From JBAXXL01 sp037127915 (GTDB lineage Bacteria > Bacteroidota > Ignavibacteria > Kapaibacteriales > UBA2268): a DNA stretch of 64,000 nt. Every line of letters begins with the position of its first letter. The stretch's first letter is position 1. The DNA lies in contig JBAXXL010000009.1 of the NCBI GenBank assembly GCA_037127915.1, positions 43,695-107,694 on the forward strand, in the 5' to 3' direction. The translations under genes and the position numbers were made by a program. Positions 44,568 to 52,577 of this stretch are shown in pieces. The notes below the pieces were generated by a model. The model ran no database searches. It had not been told where the DNA came from and was given only the letters and a program-made list of their open reading frames with translations.

Positions 44568-45782
44568 TTAAAATTTATAATTAATTCCGTAGTTTAAACC
44601 GATTTTCTTACCATTATACATAGTGTTTTGATGGTTGAAAAACAAGTAAGAATATTCTAAATTGACAGTTAAGTCAAAATTTGGATACAGTTCATATTGT
44701 AAACCTGTATTTGCGCGAGTAATAACACCAAAGTTGTTTCTTGAGATGTTTGCTTGAATATAAGGCTTTAACCCATGATACACAATAGGGGAGTAGCGCG
44801 CTACTATACCGTAGCTAACGAAATTCGGTTGTTGTTCATAAATATACTGTTGCTGGAATTCATCCCAGCTATCATATTTCAAGAAAAAAGTCTCTTGACG
44901 TAAATCCAATCCCAAAGCCCACTGCCTATTAAAATTATAAAACAGCGATAAAGCCATATTGCTGAATTTTGAAAGATAGCTCGGAGAAATCGTTTCCTTT
45001 GGCAAATTCCAAGTGGCGGCATTGCGAATTTCAAACGACAAACCGAGCTTTTTCCTTTCCGATAAAGTATTAAACTGTGGATTTTCGATTTGACTTAAAC
45101 TATTATTAACATAGCTTAGCTGAGGATTTATAATAATTTCTGAATTATCAGGTGTAGCTAAGTCGAAATTTGAATTTTCATTCATTCTTACATCTTTATC
45201 AGAATTTATTTCAGATATTTCACTTGTTTGCGGTTCTTGCTGGGTTGTTTCAACAATGTCCGCATTTTGGGAATTAACCACAGGATAATTGTTTACGTAA
45301 ATGTATTTTACTATTGTTTGGGTTTCAATTGGTTTATTTTGGATACTATTAGCCGATTCTGTCAAATTTGATGCTATAACCGGAGTATTGGTCGTATGCA
45401 CTTGTTCGCTATTGCCAATTTGTGTACCATTATGCAACAAAAGCCAAGTGATAATAAAAGTTACTAATGCTGTTGGTATAGCTGTCAAAATAAATTGCAA
45501 AGGTTTTTGGAATAGCGTAACCTTGCCAATATGATTAGTCAATATAGCAGTGCCTGCGGCATTGGGTAGAGCATAGCCCAGCTTTTGATAAATACTGCTT
45601 GTTTCAGCTATTGTCGGGGCAAATGTCGATGCGTTAGCATTAATTGAATTTGTAATTTCCATAAATCCTTTGAAACCCGAACGAAACTCTTCGTCGGTTG
45701 CCAGATTCTGGGCAAACTGCAATTCTTGATCGGGGGCTAAGTTCCCCTCGATAAAATCTATATATGATTGTGAATGGTTCAT
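44568..45782 (-). CDS. Anti-sigma-like membrane protein fused to an outer-membrane beta-barrel domain
   Basis: 404 residues. The N-terminal 90 residues (YIDFIEGNLAPDQ, ATDEEFRSGF) look like a cytoplasmic anti-sigma region, one membrane helix spans about 97-117, then a Gln/Asn/Thr-rich linker, and from about residue 245 alternating beta strands (LGLSFEIRNAATW, LFYNFNRQWALGLDL) run to a C-terminal Phe, as in outer-membrane barrels. The gene is 10 bp downstream of the ECF sigma factor. The fusion would place a barrel-like sensor and a sigma inhibitor on one chain. The zinc-binding motif of ZAS proteins is absent. Confidence 0.75.
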   Translation of the reverse strand: MNHSQSYIDFIEGNLAPDQELQFAQNLATDEEFRSGFKGFMEITNSINANASTFAPTIAETSSIYQKLGYALPNAAGTAILTNHIGKVTLFQKPLQFILTAIPTALVTFIITWLLLHNGTQIGNSEQVHTTNTPVIASNLTESANSIQNKPIETQTIVKYIYVNNYPVVNSQNADIVETTQQEPQTSEISEINSDKDVRMNENSNFDLATPDNSEIIINPQLSYVNNSLSQIENPQFNTLSERKKLGLSFEIRNAATWNLPKETISPSYLSKFSNMALSLFYNFNRQWALGLDLRQETFFLKYDSWDEFQQQYIYEQQPNFVSYGIVARYSPIVYHGLKPYIQANISRNNFGVITRANTGLQYELYPNFDLTVNLEYSYLFFNHQNTMYNGKKIGLNYGINYKF

Positions 45783-45792
45783 TTTACAATCC

Positions 45793-46377
45793 TCATTTAT
45801 TTATTTCTATAATTATAGGTTTAAGTATTTTGATAATTTCGTCCATTGCTCGTGAACTTCTCTGTTTAATGCAATCAACGCTTTCGTTTGTGATTTCGGA
45901 AATATCCGAGTATTTCAGCCCCGAAAACCAACGCAGGATAAATGTTTCCTTGCTTTTTTCGGAAAGCTGGTTTAACGCTATCATTACTATTGACAGCATT
46001 TCTTTATTTTCTACTTCTGATTCAAGATTTAATGGGTCGGCAAAACCGTTATAGTTTATTGATTCGATGCTGACCAAGTTTTTATTGTTTGCTATGCGGT
46101 GTTTGTCTATGTTAAGATTCCGGGCGATTACAAACAAATAAGCCGGTAAGACTATGCTTTTGCAATTACCTTTTACCGCATAAGAATGAAATTTTAGCCA
46201 AGTTTCTTGGTGGAGTTCTTCGGCTTCATCACGATTTTCGGTGCGGAAAAGGCAGTATGATTTCAGCTTGGCTGAATAGCGGCTGTACAAAACATTAAAA
46301 GCTTCGTTGGAGATTGATTTCTTTTCTCCCAGCAAAGCACACAGTTTGGTATCATCATATTTTTTGTAATCGTTCAT
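45793..46377 (-). CDS. ECF-type RNA polymerase sigma factor
   Basis: 194 residues with sigma region 2 (AEELHQETWLKFHSY) and region 4 (LSEKSKETFILRWFSGLKYSDISE) in the right order and no region 1 or 3. It would switch on a small set of promoters when the adjacent anti-sigma protein is inactivated. Given the operon, the lipoprotein array is the likely target. No adjacent TonB-type receptor is present. Confidence 0.93.
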   Translation of the reverse strand: MNDYKKYDDTKLCALLGEKKSISNEAFNVLYSRYSAKLKSYCLFRTENRDEAEELHQETWLKFHSYAVKGNCKSIVLPAYLFVIARNLNIDKHRIANNKNLVSIESINYNGFADPLNLESEVENKEMLSIVMIALNQLSEKSKETFILRWFSGLKYSDISEITNESVDCIKQRSSRAMDEIIKILKPIIIEINK

Positions 46378-46470
46378 ACAATCATAACGGTTTTATTCAA
46401 ATTTGGTGACAAATTATTTTTTTAATATGCCAAAATAATAAAATAAAAGGGAATAGAGGGACAAATTCAA

Positions 46471-46502
46471 AAAAAAAATCCGGAAATTATAAATTACCGG
46501 AC
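46471..46502 (-). terminator. Rho-independent terminator between the two lipoprotein operons
   Basis: On the minus strand a TCCGG / CCGGA stem with an AT-rich inner part is followed by a run of nine T. It separates the five-gene lipoprotein operon from the ECF sigma gene. Confidence 0.85.
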
Positions 46503-46536
46503 ATAAAATATTAAACTATATTTTTTCTTTTAATAG

Positions 46537-47289
46537 CTACATTTTTACATTAGTATAGACCAACTCCATTCGTTTATAAATGCGTAGATTGGTTTCATTT
46601 TCTATTCTACAAAAATCTTTACGAACTAAGCCTAAATCGGGAACAAAATACTCTAAAGTAGGCTCATATACAGGAACGTTGAAAGTTTGACCTTCTTTAT
46701 CAAACTCAGCACGCATCTGATATTTATAACAATCAACACTTTTATTAAATATCGTATATTCATTAATCATTTCTACATCGATCCATGCATGAACCATAAC
46801 AAAAATTATATTCTGATCAATTAGCTCGCCTTGATTATTAAAAACTCTTATATAAGTCGGCCAATCACTCGTATAAAGAAGATAAGATGAATATTTTGCC
46901 GGATATTCTGCTCGTAGAATGCCGCAAAAACATTCAGGATTGCATAGCAAACCAACATCAGTATTAGTTAATATAACTTCTGTACCATTGGAACTTGGAT
47001 CTTTTGCAATGAACCATTTCTCGCTTTTAATGATCGTATCGCGCTTTACCAAAATTGTATCATAGCCTATGAATTCAGTTGTGCCATCAGAGCTGACACC
47101 CGAAACTTTATACACCCACATATTACCAATTTTCAGCGGCATAATTACAGAATGTTCCTGATCATTCAGTATAATATGATGCTTGATTTTTGTTTTGTGG
47201 ACATCCGGTTCAGGATTGATTATATCACCGCAGGAGCTGATTAGTAAAACCAGCACTAATAAATTGATTGCAATTAAAAATTTTCTCAT
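46537..47289 (-). CDS. Array lipoprotein 5 (short form)
   Basis: About 250 residues from the ATG at 47287-47289 (MRKFLIAINL), which puts the lipobox Cys at 20; a further upstream ATG at 47301 is less likely. After Cys20 comes GDIINPEPD. Core motifs VIMPLKIGNMWVYKV, KSEKWFIA and LTNTDVGLLC; a Cys cluster CNPECFCG precedes ILRAEYPAKYSSYL. It is the last gene of the five-gene operon. No Hydin domain. Confidence 0.86.
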   Translation of the reverse strand: MRKFLIAINLLVLVLLISSCGDIINPEPDVHKTKIKHHIILNDQEHSVIMPLKIGNMWVYKVSGVSSDGTTEFIGYDTILVKRDTIIKSEKWFIAKDPSSNGTEVILTNTDVGLLCNPECFCGILRAEYPAKYSSYLLYTSDWPTYIRVFNNQGELIDQNIIFVMVHAWIDVEMINEYTIFNKSVDCYKYQMRAEFDKEGQTFNVPVYEPTLEYFVPDLGLVRKDFCRIENETNLRIYKRMELVYTNVKM

Positions 47290-47304
47290 AAATAAACTCA
47301 TAAA

Positions 47305-48072
47305 TTAAATTTTCACATTTGTATAAATCAATTCTCTAAGCATAAACAGCGTTTTGGTAGGTTCCGGGCGTAATGACCAATATTCCTTTCGAACTAAACC
47401 CAAATTAGGTACAAAATATTCATTATACAGGTTCTCAGGTTTAACATCTATTTTAACATTTTGATTATTAATATAATTGGCTTCACCTCGGAGGTTATAT
47501 AAATAGGTATCATAAACTCCGTAGCTAGATATATAAGATTTAATTAATTCAACATCTATCCATTCATAAGTGTTTAACCAAGCCATATATTCATCAATTC
47601 GTTCACCGTTCTCAGAATATCCTCCCATTTTAATCGGAAATCCATCTTCACGCAATAAGTATGTTAAATATTTTTTAGGATATTCAGCACGAAGCAATTT
47701 ACAGTTTGGACACTTAGTACATGCAATGTTTAAGCCAACATCGGTATTGGTAAAGAAAAATAATTCTTCGCTTTGGCTTGGGTCGTCAACCAAAAACCAT
47801 TGCTCATCTTTTAAAAGTGTGTCTTTCCTAACTAATGTAGTATCATAACTAATTTTGTTAACAGAACCATCACCATTTAATTCAGTCACCTTATATACCC
47901 ATATATTACCCACTTTCAGCGGCATAATGACGGAATTTTCTTGATCTTTTAGAACAGAATGGTATTTAATTTTGGTGGTATGCGTGTCCGGTTCAGGATT
48001 GAGTATATCTCCGCAGGAGTTGATCAACAAAACCAGCACTAAAAAATTGAATGTAATAAAAATCTTTTTCAT
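47305..48072 (-). CDS. Array lipoprotein 6 (short form)
   Basis: About 255 residues from the ATG at 48070-48072, consistent with Cys20 in its paralogs; GDILNPEPD follows the Cys. Core motifs VIMPLKVGNIWVYKV, KDEQWFLV and FTNTDVGLN. The Cys motif is CTKCPNCK before LLRAEYPKKYLTYL, a longer cluster than its neighbours. It lies 15 bp from the neighbouring gene's stop. Confidence 0.86.
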   Translation of the reverse strand: MKKIFITFNFLVLVLLINSCGDILNPEPDTHTTKIKYHSVLKDQENSVIMPLKVGNIWVYKVTELNGDGSVNKISYDTTLVRKDTLLKDEQWFLVDDPSQSEELFFFTNTDVGLNIACTKCPNCKLLRAEYPKKYLTYLLREDGFPIKMGGYSENGERIDEYMAWLNTYEWIDVELIKSYISSYGVYDTYLYNLRGEANYINNQNVKIDVKPENLYNEYFVPNLGLVRKEYWSLRPEPTKTLFMLRELIYTNVKI

Positions 48073-48087
48073 AATAAAACTCACAAA

Positions 48088-48849
48088 TTAAATTTTCACA
48101 TTAGTATAAATCAATTCTCTAAGTCGAGACATTTTCAGTTTTTTGGCAGTATCAGCAGTGCAATATTCTTTACGCACTAAACCTAAATTTGGTACAAAGT
48201 ATTCTATGTCCGCAGGATATTCTTTGACATAAACTTTTTTACCATCGGTTTTCACCTCAGCGTTCATTTTATATTTATAACAGACACTTGTATTATTAAA
48301 AATAAGATAATCATTTATTTTTTCTATACCAATCCAAAAGCTTGATAAAACCCAAACAATCTTTCCCTCGGACAATTTTCCATATTCCTCATAAATTCTT
48401 ACTTCAGTTGGATATTCATCTGAGCAGTAAAGATATGATTGGTGCTTTACCGGATATTCAGCACGAAGTAATGAGCAATCGCATCCCAAAAAATTGGAAT
48501 ATAAACCTTTATCTGTATTAGTAAGAAGTAAAGGATCGGAGCAAGCTTTAGAATTAGGGTCGCTAACAAGGAACCATTTTTCGCCGTTTAGTAAGGTATC
48601 TTTTTTAACTATTGTTGTATCATAAGTTATTTCGTTAACCGATCCATCGCCATTTAATTCAGTCACCTTATATACCCATATATTGCCCACTTTCAGAGGC
48701 ATTATAACTGAGTGTTCCTGGTCTTTCAAAACTGAATGGTATTTGATTTTGGTGGTATGCGTGTCCGGTTCAGGATTGAGTATATCTCCGCAGGAGCTGA
48801 TTAATAAAACCAGTACTAATAAATTGAATAAAATAAAAAGCTTTCTCAT
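48088..48849 (-). CDS. Array lipoprotein 7 (short form)
   Basis: 253 residues; Cys20 lipobox and GDILNPEPD. Core motifs VIMPLKVGNIWVYKV, NGEKWFLV and LTNTDKGLY; the Cys pair is GCDCSLL before RAEYPVKHQSYL. Its first 60 residues are almost identical to array lipoprotein 6, so these two are recent duplicates. It ends LRELIYTNVKI. Confidence 0.86.
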   Translation of the reverse strand: MRKLFILFNLLVLVLLISSCGDILNPEPDTHTTKIKYHSVLKDQEHSVIMPLKVGNIWVYKVTELNGDGSVNEITYDTTIVKKDTLLNGEKWFLVSDPNSKACSDPLLLTNTDKGLYSNFLGCDCSLLRAEYPVKHQSYLYCSDEYPTEVRIYEEYGKLSEGKIVWVLSSFWIGIEKINDYLIFNNTSVCYKYKMNAEVKTDGKKVYVKEYPADIEYFVPNLGLVRKEYCTADTAKKLKMSRLRELIYTNVKI

Positions 48850-48863
48850 AAATATCTCACAAA

Positions 48864-49625
48864 TTAAATTTTCACGTTAGTATAAATCAATTCTCTAAGT
48901 CGATACATTTTTAGATTTCTTAATGAATCTGAAGTACAATATTCTTTTCGTACTAAGCCTATATTAGGAATAAAGTACTCATTAGCAGAAGGATAGTCTT
49001 TGGCAAATTGTACTTTTGTTTCTGCTTTGAGTTCAACCCACATTATATATTTGAAACAATCGAAGGAGTTGTAAAATAATGAATATCCGCTTATTTTTTG
49101 AATATCTATCCACAAGTTTGTTGTCGCATAAACAATTCTTTGGTCTATCAGATTTCCATCGTCATCATAATATCTTACTTGAGTTGGATATTCTTCGTCG
49201 CAATAAAGATAAGTTTTGTGTTTGACGGGATATTCAGCACGGAGTAAACTACCCAAGCATTTTGAACCATTTGAACAAAGACCAATATCAGTATTTGTAA
49301 GACACCTATAAATAACCCAATCGGTAGCACCTGGATCACTCAAGATAAACCATTTACAACCGTCTATAAGTGTATCTTTTTTAACAAAAGTAGTATCATA
49401 ACTTATACTTTCAGAACTTCCATCTGGATTAAAAGAAGTTACTCTATAAACCCAATAATATCCGACTTTCAGCGGCATTATAACCGAGTGTTCCTGGTCT
49501 TTCAAAACCGAATGGTACTTGATAGGCGTTGTATGTGTATCTGGTTCAGGATTAATTATATCTCCGCAGGAGCTGATCAATAAAACCAGCACTAATAAAT
49601 TGAATGAAATAAAAAGCTTCTTCAT
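48864..49625 (-). CDS. Array lipoprotein 8 (short form)
   Basis: 253 residues from the ATG at 49623-49625; Cys20 then GDIINPEPD. Core motifs VIMPLKVGYYWVYRV, KWFILSDPG and LTNTDIGLC; the Cys motif is SKCLGSL before LRAEYPVKHKTYL. It is next to array lipoprotein 7 with 14 bp between stop and start. It ends with LRELIYTNVKI like its neighbour. Confidence 0.86.
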   Translation of the reverse strand: MKKLFISFNLLVLVLLISSCGDIINPEPDTHTTPIKYHSVLKDQEHSVIMPLKVGYYWVYRVTSFNPDGSSESISYDTTFVKKDTLIDGCKWFILSDPGATDWVIYRCLTNTDIGLCSNGSKCLGSLLRAEYPVKHKTYLYCDEEYPTQVRYYDDDGNLIDQRIVYATTNLWIDIQKISGYSLFYNSFDCFKYIMWVELKAETKVQFAKDYPSANEYFIPNIGLVRKEYCTSDSLRNLKMYRLRELIYTNVKI

Positions 49626-49640
49626 AATAAAACTCACAAA

Positions 49641-50387
49641 TTAAATTTTCACATTAGTTTTAATTAGTTCATAAGTTGCAATTAAATTTACTAATCCTTT
49701 GTCGTTTGTAGTAAAATATTCTTGCCTAACTAATCCTAAGTCAGGGACGTAATACTCGTCATAACTTAAGTAATATGATGCTTTTGCGTTCTTTATTGTG
49801 ATAGGATCAAAATGCATGTGGTACTTATAACAATCTTTCTTTCCAAAAATTGTTGGGAATCCTTTAATTTTTTCTACATCAATCCAGCTATCCAATTCGG
49901 CTGTTATTTCATCAGATTTTATAAACTCTCCATTATCTGTATAATAGTTAACAAATAATGGGGAGTATTTGAATTTCATAAAATAATATGTTTTAAAATT
50001 AGCAGGATATTCAGCTCTTAATCCAAGGCAAGTACAATTACATGTTGAAAAAACAAACAAACCATTATCGGTATTAGTAAAAATGTTACCACTCATTAAA
50101 TGAAGCGCATCACTAACAATAAACCATTTCTTACCATCGATTAAAGTATCCCTTCGTACAATTGTTTTATAATATTCTACTTCACTACTACCTGTTCTTG
50201 TGAATTTGTATTCCCATTCATTTCCAACTTTCAACGGCATAATCACGGAATGTTCTTGATCCTTCAAAACAGCGTGGTATTTGATTTTAGTACGATGTGT
50301 TTCATTATTGGGGTTTAGAATATCTTCACAAGAGCTGATCAATAAAATCAGCACTATTAAATTGAATAGAATAAAAATCTTTCTCAT
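49641..50387 (-). CDS. Array lipoprotein 9 (short form, first gene of the operon)
   Basis: 248 residues, the first gene of the five-gene operon. Cys20 lipobox then EDILNPNNE. Core motifs VIMPLKVGNEWEYKF and GKKWFIV; a Cys cluster CNCTCLG before LRAEYPANFKTYY. The most divergent of the short forms in the middle section. Upstream lie the repeat copies at 50484-50558. Confidence 0.86.
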   Translation of the reverse strand: MRKIFILFNLIVLILLISSCEDILNPNNETHRTKIKYHAVLKDQEHSVIMPLKVGNEWEYKFTRTGSSEVEYYKTIVRRDTLIDGKKWFIVSDALHLMSGNIFTNTDNGLFVFSTCNCTCLGLRAEYPANFKTYYFMKFKYSPLFVNYYTDNGEFIKSDEITAELDSWIDVEKIKGFPTIFGKKDCYKYHMHFDPITIKNAKASYYLSYDEYYVPDLGLVRQEYFTTNDKGLVNLIATYELIKTNVKI

Positions 50388-50483
50388 CGATATCTCACAA
50401 ATTATATTTTGTCAAAAATAATCTTCACCAAATTAATAAAAATTATTGATTAAACAAACATCCCTCAAAAAAAAAAAATTTAT

Positions 50484-50558
50484 TTCACTTCTACAATCAT
50501 GCCATCCTTTCGGGATTGAAGAAGAAATATTTCTAAAACCCTGAAAGGGTGATATACG
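50484..50558. repeat. Dispersed palindromic repeat, direct plus inverted copy, at the right edge of the array
   Basis: A direct copy (50484-50524, TTCACTTCTACAATCATG then CCATCCTTTCGGGATTG) and a reverse copy around AAACCCTGAAAGGGTGA (50534-50558). The same repeat family lies at 40333-40505, on the other side of the nine-lipoprotein array. Confidence 0.75.
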
Positions 50559-50576
50559 AAATCGCTTATTGAAATA

Positions 50577-50612
50577 AAAAAAACCTACCCAAAAAGCAAG
50601 ATGGATAGGTTT
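50577..50612 (-). terminator. Rho-independent terminator of the DEAD-box helicase
   Basis: On the minus strand, AAACCTATCC pairs with GGGTAGGTTT (one G-T wobble) and is followed by a run of T. It begins 26 bp after the helicase stop codon. Confidence 0.85.
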
Positions 50613-50637
50613 ACGTAGGAAATTTTGTTTATTAGAT

Positions 50638-52440
50638 TTAAACTTCGGCAACTTCAACGTGTAAAGTAGAACCTTTAAATTTTGCATTATTCAGTAAGCT
50701 GATAACTTTCATTGTATATTTACTGTCTATATCAAAAATACTGAATTTTTTATCTATTTCGATTTTTCCGATTTCGATACCTTTCAATTCTTTTTGTTTA
50801 TTAATCATTTCCATTAAATCAATTTTCGAAAGTTTGTTCTTCGTACCAATGTTAATGTATAAACGTGTAAATTCGTCAACTTGAGGTCTTTTCTTTGCGC
50901 GTCTTTCTCCGCCTTCGCTTCTTAGACCGCTATCTCTGCTGTCTCTGCTTCCGCGGCTGTCGCGAGAATCTCTCGAATCACGTGAATCACGTCTATCGCT
51001 TGAACCTCTGCTGTCTCTATCCCATTCTTTGCTACCTTCTCTGCGGTCACGTCTGTCGGTGCGTTCTCTGCCTGATGAGCGATCGCTTTCTTTATCGCCG
51101 CGTTTGGATTTACCTTCGCTGGCTATATCAGGAGCATATTTATAGTAATTCAGGAATCTGCTAAATTCAGCATATACGAATCTTTTGATAATGTCTTCTT
51201 TCGAAAAACCTTCCAATTGTTCGTAAATTGAATCCATATATTTGTGAATATCAGAATCGTCCAAGTCAATACTTTTCATTTTTTCAATTAAACTGAAAAG
51301 TTGGCGTTTACAAATATCTTTACCGCTTGGTACGGATTCTTGTGTGAATTTTTTTCCGATTCTGTTTTGTATTTCCTGCAAAGTATGCTTTTGTCTTCCA
51401 TTTATAATGGAAATCGATTTACCGGATTTGCCTGCGCGGCCTGTACGTCCGCTTCTGTGCAAATAAACTTCGTTATCATCAGGAATGGTGTAGTTTATAA
51501 CGTGAGTAATATCGTCCACATCAATACCGCGCGCGGCAACATCTGTTGCTACAAGCATTTGTAAATTTCTACTGCGGAAACGGCTCATCACTTGGTCTCT
51601 TTGAGCTTGTGATAAATCACCGTGCAAAGCATCGGCGTTATATCCGTCGTGCATCATTTTTTCAGCAACGTCTTTTGTTTCTTGACGTGTTCTACAGAAA
51701 ACTAATGCGTAAATATCAGGATTCATATCAGCTATACGCTTTAAAGCAAGATATTTATCGCTGGCGTGAACTATGTAGTAAGTATGTTCCACATTATCTG
51801 CACCTTGATTCTTTTTGCCTGTGGATATTTCGTCGGCATTGTGCATATAATTATTAGCTATTCTCATAATGTCGTTGGACATTGTTGCTGAGAATAGTAA
51901 TGTTTGTCGTTCTGCCGGCATAAACGACAGAATAGTATTTAGTTCTTCTTTGAAACCAAGATTTAACATTTCGTCGGCTTCGTCAAGAACAAGTGTTTTG
52001 ATGGTGGTTAAATTAAGCACCTTTCTTTTGATTAAATCGATAACGCGACCCGGTGTACCCACTAAAATGTGAGTTCCGGAGCGGATAGCATCGATTTGAG
52101 GGTCGATATTAGCACCGCCATATACGGCAGTGATTTTCATCTTTTTAATGTATTTAGTGTATTTCTTGAAATCCTTGTGGATTTGGATACACAATTCACG
52201 AGTAGGGCAGAGTACGATAGCTTGTACTTCTCTTAAAGATATATCGATTTTTTGAATAAGAGGCAAGCCAAATGCGGCTGTTTTCCCGGTACCTGTTTGC
52301 GCTGTGGCAACTAGGTCATTGCTCGAGTTGAGCAAATGTGAAATTGTTTTCTCCTGTATAGGAGTGGGAACTTCAAATCCCATTTCCGAAATAGCGCTTA
52401 AAATCTCTGATGATAAGCCTAATTCTGCAAATAATGCCAT
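50638..52440 (-). CDS. DEAD-box RNA helicase with Ser/Arg/Asp-rich linker and DbpA-type C-domain
   Basis: 600 residues from the ATG at 52438-52440 (upstream frame to 52464 adds a non-conserved stretch). Walker A AQTGTGKT is at residues 47-54, DEAD appears as VLDEADEML, SAT is present, and motif VI reads HRSGRTGRAG. A low-complexity linker of repeated RDS units follows (about residues 450-510), then a DbpA-like RNA-binding domain (LYINIGTKNKLSK) at the end. It likely helps ribosome or RNA folding, perhaps at low temperature. Confidence 0.93.
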   Translation of the reverse strand: MALFAELGLSSEILSAISEMGFEVPTPIQEKTISHLLNSSNDLVATAQTGTGKTAAFGLPLIQKIDISLREVQAIVLCPTRELCIQIHKDFKKYTKYIKKMKITAVYGGANIDPQIDAIRSGTHILVGTPGRVIDLIKRKVLNLTTIKTLVLDEADEMLNLGFKEELNTILSFMPAERQTLLFSATMSNDIMRIANNYMHNADEISTGKKNQGADNVEHTYYIVHASDKYLALKRIADMNPDIYALVFCRTRQETKDVAEKMMHDGYNADALHGDLSQAQRDQVMSRFRSRNLQMLVATDVAARGIDVDDITHVINYTIPDDNEVYLHRSGRTGRAGKSGKSISIINGRQKHTLQEIQNRIGKKFTQESVPSGKDICKRQLFSLIEKMKSIDLDDSDIHKYMDSIYEQLEGFSKEDIIKRFVYAEFSRFLNYYKYAPDIASEGKSKRGDKESDRSSGRERTDRRDRREGSKEWDRDSRGSSDRRDSRDSRDSRDSRGSRDSRDSGLRSEGGERRAKKRPQVDEFTRLYINIGTKNKLSKIDLMEMINKQKELKGIEIGKIEIDKKFSIFDIDSKYTMKVISLLNNAKFKGSTLHVEVAEV

Positions 52441-52523
52441 TAGTAATCTCAAATAAATGAACAATTTAGACTATCAAAAGTCTAATCCCGTTAGCGGATT
52501 ACCGCCATTTTTTTTCAAAATAA

Positions 52524-52551
52524 CTGCCCGCTCAGTTTTCAGAGCGGGCAG
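52524..52551 (-). terminator. Terminator-like hairpin after the PFOR gene
   Basis: CTGCCCGCTC and GAGCGGGCAG form a 10-bp perfect GC-rich stem with an 8-base loop, 26 bp after the PFOR stop; a TTATTTTG run follows on the minus strand. Confidence 0.8.
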
Positions 52552-52577
52552 TATAATTTCCGTCGAAAAGATTAATA

